Source of the DNA: CAZDML01 sp964506645
GTDB lineage: Bacteria > Elusimicrobiota > Elusimicrobia > 2-01-FULL-59-12
NCBI GenBank assembly: GCA_964506645.1
Contig: CAZDML010000030.1
Coordinates: 1-18,122 of the forward strand
Length of the DNA stretch: 18,122 nucleotides
Reading direction: 5' to 3'
Part shown: positions 15,667-18,122 of the stretch, piece by piece
Layout: every line of letters begins with the position of its first letter
How positions within the stretch are numbered: position 1 is the first letter of the stretch
Program-made: the position numbers and the translations under genes
The notes under the pieces: model-generated
What the model was told of the DNA's origin: nothing
The model's database searches: none
What the model saw: the letters and a program-made list of their open reading frames with translations, nothing else

Positions 15667-17802
15667 CTACTTAGGATCCACCCATTTACCATGGGTCTTA
15701 ATCAGCTGGATGAGGCGGTCATCGGCGTGGTCGAAGGGAATGCCTTTTTCAACGCAGTTTTTACCCACGTAAAGATTAATCATATTCGGCGCACCACCCA
15801 CGTATCCGAAGTCCGCATCGGCCATTTCACCCGGGCCGTTCACAATACAGCCCATGATCGCGATCTTCACGCCTTTCAAATGACCGGTCTTGGATTTAAT
15901 GCGCTCGGTAACCGTCTGCAGGTCGAAGAGCGTTCGTCCGCAGGACGGGCAGGAGACATACTCGGTTTTGGTGATGCGCACGCCCGCGCCTTGCAGGACG
16001 TTGTAAATGAGTTCCAAATCTTTTTGCGGCTCGGCGCCCACGCCGCACTGCACGCTGTCGCCGATGCCATCGCAAAGGAGCGAACCAAACGCCACAGAGG
16101 CCTGAATCCGTTCTTCATCATAATGGGTGTTGCCCGGCAGACGCAGATGGAAGGGCGCGTTAAATCCTTTCTCACGGAAAAGTGACACGGCCAAGCGGGC
16201 GTTCGCGATCAGCTGCTGCACTGTCGGCAATTTAAAGGACACAAGAAAATCGGTAATGCCCTGTTTTTGTGCGAACTCCACCCCTCGCGTCAAATTAAAC
16301 GCCGGCTCGAGATACCCACGATGGCAAGGGCCAGATTCCAGCATGACAACAACCTTCGCCGCTTTGGCGGCGGCCAGGAATTGTTTGAACTGCTCGAAAC
16401 GCTCTTCGTTGGAAATGGTTCGCGGCGCTTCGAAGAAAGCGATATGCACCTGCGAGAGCCCTTTGAGCGCCAGAGCGATGTCGTTGAAGCGACCGAAGAA
16501 GGCTAAGCGAGAGGTCTCGGCCCCAAGCGCGCGGCGACAAGCTGTGAGCTTATCTAAATCGGCAGCGGAGGCGACCGTCCATTCCAGCACTTCCGGCACC
16601 ATATCTTTTCCAGAATGCAGCGCTTCTTCCAGAAGTGCTAAAAGCTTGAGCGCCATCGACTTTCCATCACCTTCCGTGGATAGCCAAGACGTGAAATCGT
16701 TAAACACGCGCACCACATTTTCCCCACCCAGTTTAAACGGTCCGATCTGCAGATCGCGCGATCCGCGGCGAGCGTAGTGATAGAAATTGTCGACATGAAC
16801 TCCCTTGACGTCATTCCCCGCAGACGTCAGCGGGGAATCCACAATTCCTTCTGGGCCCCGGCTTACGGATTGCAGGGGCGACGACAAAGAAGGCTGATAG
16901 GGTTTGGCAATTTCAAAGGCAACAGGCACTTCGTATTCCGGATCTTCTGTTAAGGAAACGCGAATCGTGTCCCCAATACCATCGTTCAGCAAGCTGCCGA
17001 TCCCGATCGCTGACTTGATGCGGCCGTCTTCGCCGTAACCCGCTTCGGTCACGCCCAGGTGGAACGGATAGTCCATGCCTTCTTCCTGCATCCGCGCGGC
17101 CAGCAGACGATAGGCCGCAATCATGACTTTCGGGTTGGACGACTTCATGGAGAAAATGAGTTCGCGGTAGTTGTTCTTTTCGCAAATGCGAGCAAATTCG
17201 AGAGCGGACTCGACCATCCCTTCCGGAGAGTCGCCAAAACGGTTCATGATCCGGTCAGAAAGCGAGCCGTGGTTGGAGCCGAGACGCATGGAGCGCCCTA
17301 GTTTTTTGCACTTTAGGACGAGCGGCGTAAAGCGCTCTTCGATACGGGCCAGTTCGGCATCGTATTCGGAGTTGGAATATTCTTTGGTTTTAAATTGTTT
17401 GGAGTCGGCGTAGTTGCCCGGGTTCACGCGGATCTTTTCCACATGGTTGGCCGCTTCCATGGCGCATTCCGGATTGAAATGGATATCCGCCACGATGGGA
17501 ACAGTGATGCCCTGGGCGAGAAGCTTCTTCTTAATTTCCCCAAGCGCCCGCGCATCGGCCGGGGTCGGGGCCGTAATACGAACGATTTCACACCCCGCTT
17601 TAACCAGAGTGAGGGTCTGTGCCACAGTAGCCTCGACATCGGTTGTCTTGGTCGTGGTCATGGACTGCACGCGCAGGGGCTGGTCTCCCCCCACGCCGAC
17701 GTTCCCCACCCTGACGACACGCGTCTTCCGGCGTTTGAGCAGGAAGAGGTCGGCCACAAAGGGCAATAAGGGGTTGGTCTGGGTTGTCAGTTCGGTTGCC
17801 AT
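15667..17802 (-). CDS. ispG: 4-hydroxy-3-methylbut-2-en-1-yl diphosphate synthase IspG, long three-domain form
   Basis: IspG (GcpE) reduces methylerythritol cyclodiphosphate to HMBPP, the sixth step after DXP in the MEP isoprenoid pathway, using a [4Fe-4S] cluster. The 711 residues are nearly twice the E. coli length. The TIM barrel (about 25-300) has LRVQSMTTTKTTDVEATV, VADIHFNPECA and KIRVNPGN. An insertion of about 300 residues follows, as in plants, Chlamydiae and Bacteroidetes. The C-terminal cluster domain has Cys618 and Cys621 (SCPSCGRT), Cys652 (MGCIVNGPGE) and Glu659. At the barrel-insertion boundary, residues 307-332 are encoded by a palindromic repeat. A promoter lies directly upstream; no Shine-Dalgarno is visible. 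The MidA-like gene follows 79 bases downstream. Confidence 0.96.
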   Translation of the reverse strand: MATELTTQTNPLLPFVADLFLLKRRKTRVVRVGNVGVGGDQPLRVQSMTTTKTTDVEATVAQTLTLVKAGCEIVRITAPTPADARALGEIKKKLLAQGITVPIVADIHFNPECAMEAANHVEKIRVNPGNYADSKQFKTKEYSNSEYDAELARIEERFTPLVLKCKKLGRSMRLGSNHGSLSDRIMNRFGDSPEGMVESALEFARICEKNNYRELIFSMKSSNPKVMIAAYRLLAARMQEEGMDYPFHLGVTEAGYGEDGRIKSAIGIGSLLNDGIGDTIRVSLTEDPEYEVPVAFEIAKPYQPSLSSPLQSVSRGPEGIVDSPLTSAGNDVKGVHVDNFYHYARRGSRDLQIGPFKLGGENVVRVFNDFTSWLSTEGDGKSMALKLLALLEEALHSGKDMVPEVLEWTVASAADLDKLTACRRALGAETSRLAFFGRFNDIALALKGLSQVHIAFFEAPRTISNEERFEQFKQFLAAAKAAKVVVMLESGPCHRGYLEPAFNLTRGVEFAQKQGITDFLVSFKLPTVQQLIANARLAVSLFREKGFNAPFHLRLPGNTHYDEERIQASVAFGSLLCDGIGDSVQCGVGAEPQKDLELIYNVLQGAGVRITKTEYVSCPSCGRTLFDLQTVTERIKSKTGHLKGVKIAIMGCIVNGPGEMADADFGYVGGAPNMINLYVGKNCVEKGIPFDHADDRLIQLIKTHGKWVDPK
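16809..16883 (-). repeat. Double-hairpin palindromic element, copy 2 (in frame inside ispG)
   Basis: ATTCCCCGC (16813-16821) pairs with GCGGGGAAT (16830-16838) around an 8-base loop. GCCCCGGC (16855-16862) pairs with GCAGGGGC (16872-16879) with one mismatch and a 9-base loop. The length of 75 bases is a multiple of three and keeps the ispG frame, encoding a Ser/Pro/Gly-rich stretch (SPLQSVSRGPEGIVDSPLTS and a few more). It is related to 2473-2548 in the opposite plus-strand orientation. Confidence 0.72.
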
Positions 17803-17823
17803 AGAATGTTTTGGAATGTGTCT

Positions 17824-17853
17824 ATTTTATCTTTTTACCGTCGAGAGGGTCAA
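17824..17853 (-). promoter_or_regulatory. Candidate promoter of ispG
   Basis: On the minus strand TTGACC (17853-17848) and TAAAAT (17829-17824) are 18 bases apart. The -35 box overlaps the TGA stop codon of the upstream gene. The leader would be only about 15 bases, consistent with the lack of a Shine-Dalgarno before ispG. Confidence 0.55.
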
Positions 17854-18122
17854 TGCGACCGAGAAACCGCGACAGGGGCAAAAAAGTGGTTCCAGAATCC
17901 ATTTTTCGCTTCATCAACCCAGAAAACAACGGCCTTTCCAGGACCGGTCAGCAAGAGCTGCAAGTTTCTCGGCTTGGACAACCCTTGCGCAATCAATAAA
18001 CCGCCTTCTCCAAACCGACGCACCCCTTCGGGATCAACCTGCTGTGCGAAAAGGCTTGGAGCCCCGTAGCGGTTATCGACCCAAGCAGCAAAGGCACCGC
18101 CCAATCCATCATCCATCAGATC
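17850..18122 (-). CDS. C-terminal end of a repeat-type secreted protein (partial; start beyond right edge)
   Basis: The frame is open from the window edge to TGA 17850-17852, giving 90 visible residues. DDGLGGAFAAWVDNRYGAP followed by LFAQQVDPEGVRRFGEGGL matches the repeat DGxGGxxVAWxDxRxGxxDIYAQxVDxxGxxxWxxxG, found in large secreted or cell-surface proteins of many environmental bacteria and thought to form beta-propeller-like folds. A second, weaker unit follows (LLLTGPGKAVVFWVDEAKNG). The internal ATG at 18116 is not a credible start because the repeat already extends upstream of it. The function of the full protein cannot be told. It lies 47 bases upstream of ispG, which has its own promoter. 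Confidence 0.7.
   Translation of the reverse strand, partial: DLMDDGLGGAFAAWVDNRYGAPSLFAQQVDPEGVRRFGEGGLLIAQGLSKPRNLQLLLTGPGKAVVFWVDEAKNGFWNHFFAPVAVSRSH

Noticed and set aside
1..18122. CRISPR array, tRNA, rRNA, transposase or attachment sites
   Set aside because: No evenly spaced direct repeats, cloverleaf-like sequence, transposase motifs or flanking direct repeats were seen on either strand.

Overview
This is a bacterial chromosome segment of roughly mid-50s GC with densely packed genes. The longest gap between genes is about 180 bases. The likely source is Omnitrophota (old OP3) or a related PVC-group lineage. This is inferred from a very long fusion protein, enzymes that carry export or membrane signals, a plant/Chlamydia-type long IspG, and a secreted-protein repeat of the DGxGGxxxAWxD kind. 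No rRNA or tRNA is present to confirm it.

Layout. Left block, minus strand: proA -> nadD -> an LCP (LytR-CpsA-Psr) gene cut by the left edge; nadD and LCP overlap by ATGA. Divergent from proA on the plus strand is an exported DsbA-family thioredoxin protein with a SurA-like N-terminus. It converges on an NlpC/P60 peptidase gene through a bidirectional hairpin terminator. The NlpC/P60 gene lies downstream of clpB on the minus strand. clpB has a near-consensus sigma-70-type promoter overlapped by a CIRCE-like 9-9-9 operator, so clpB and the peptidase are probably one heat-shock transcript, with a strong hairpin at the peptidase start. A lone plus-strand ORF6N DNA-binding gene follows.

Right block, minus strand, in transcription order: the end of a repeat-type secreted protein (cut by the right edge), ispG with its own promoter, a MidA-like methyltransferase with a signal peptide and membrane C-terminus, and a giant protein of about 1,862 residues. 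The giant protein joins a membrane-hairpin leader, a complete UDP-sugar 6-dehydrogenase, a divergent SelO-like (protein-AMPylating pseudokinase) domain and a C-terminal M50-type intramembrane zinc peptidase.

Most notable: (1) the giant protein and the MidA-like protein share an N-terminal F-x2-QAL-x7-HT motif just after the signal sequence, suggesting a common targeting module on unrelated cofactor-using enzymes, both with membrane C-termini. (2) A double-hairpin palindromic element of about 75 bp occurs twice: once in the leader of the DsbA-like gene and once inserted in frame inside ispG, adding about 25 residues, as Rickettsia palindromic elements do. (3) A second, AT-rich repeat brackets gene ends as inverted pairs. 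No CRISPR array, insertion sequence, tRNA or rRNA gene was seen.
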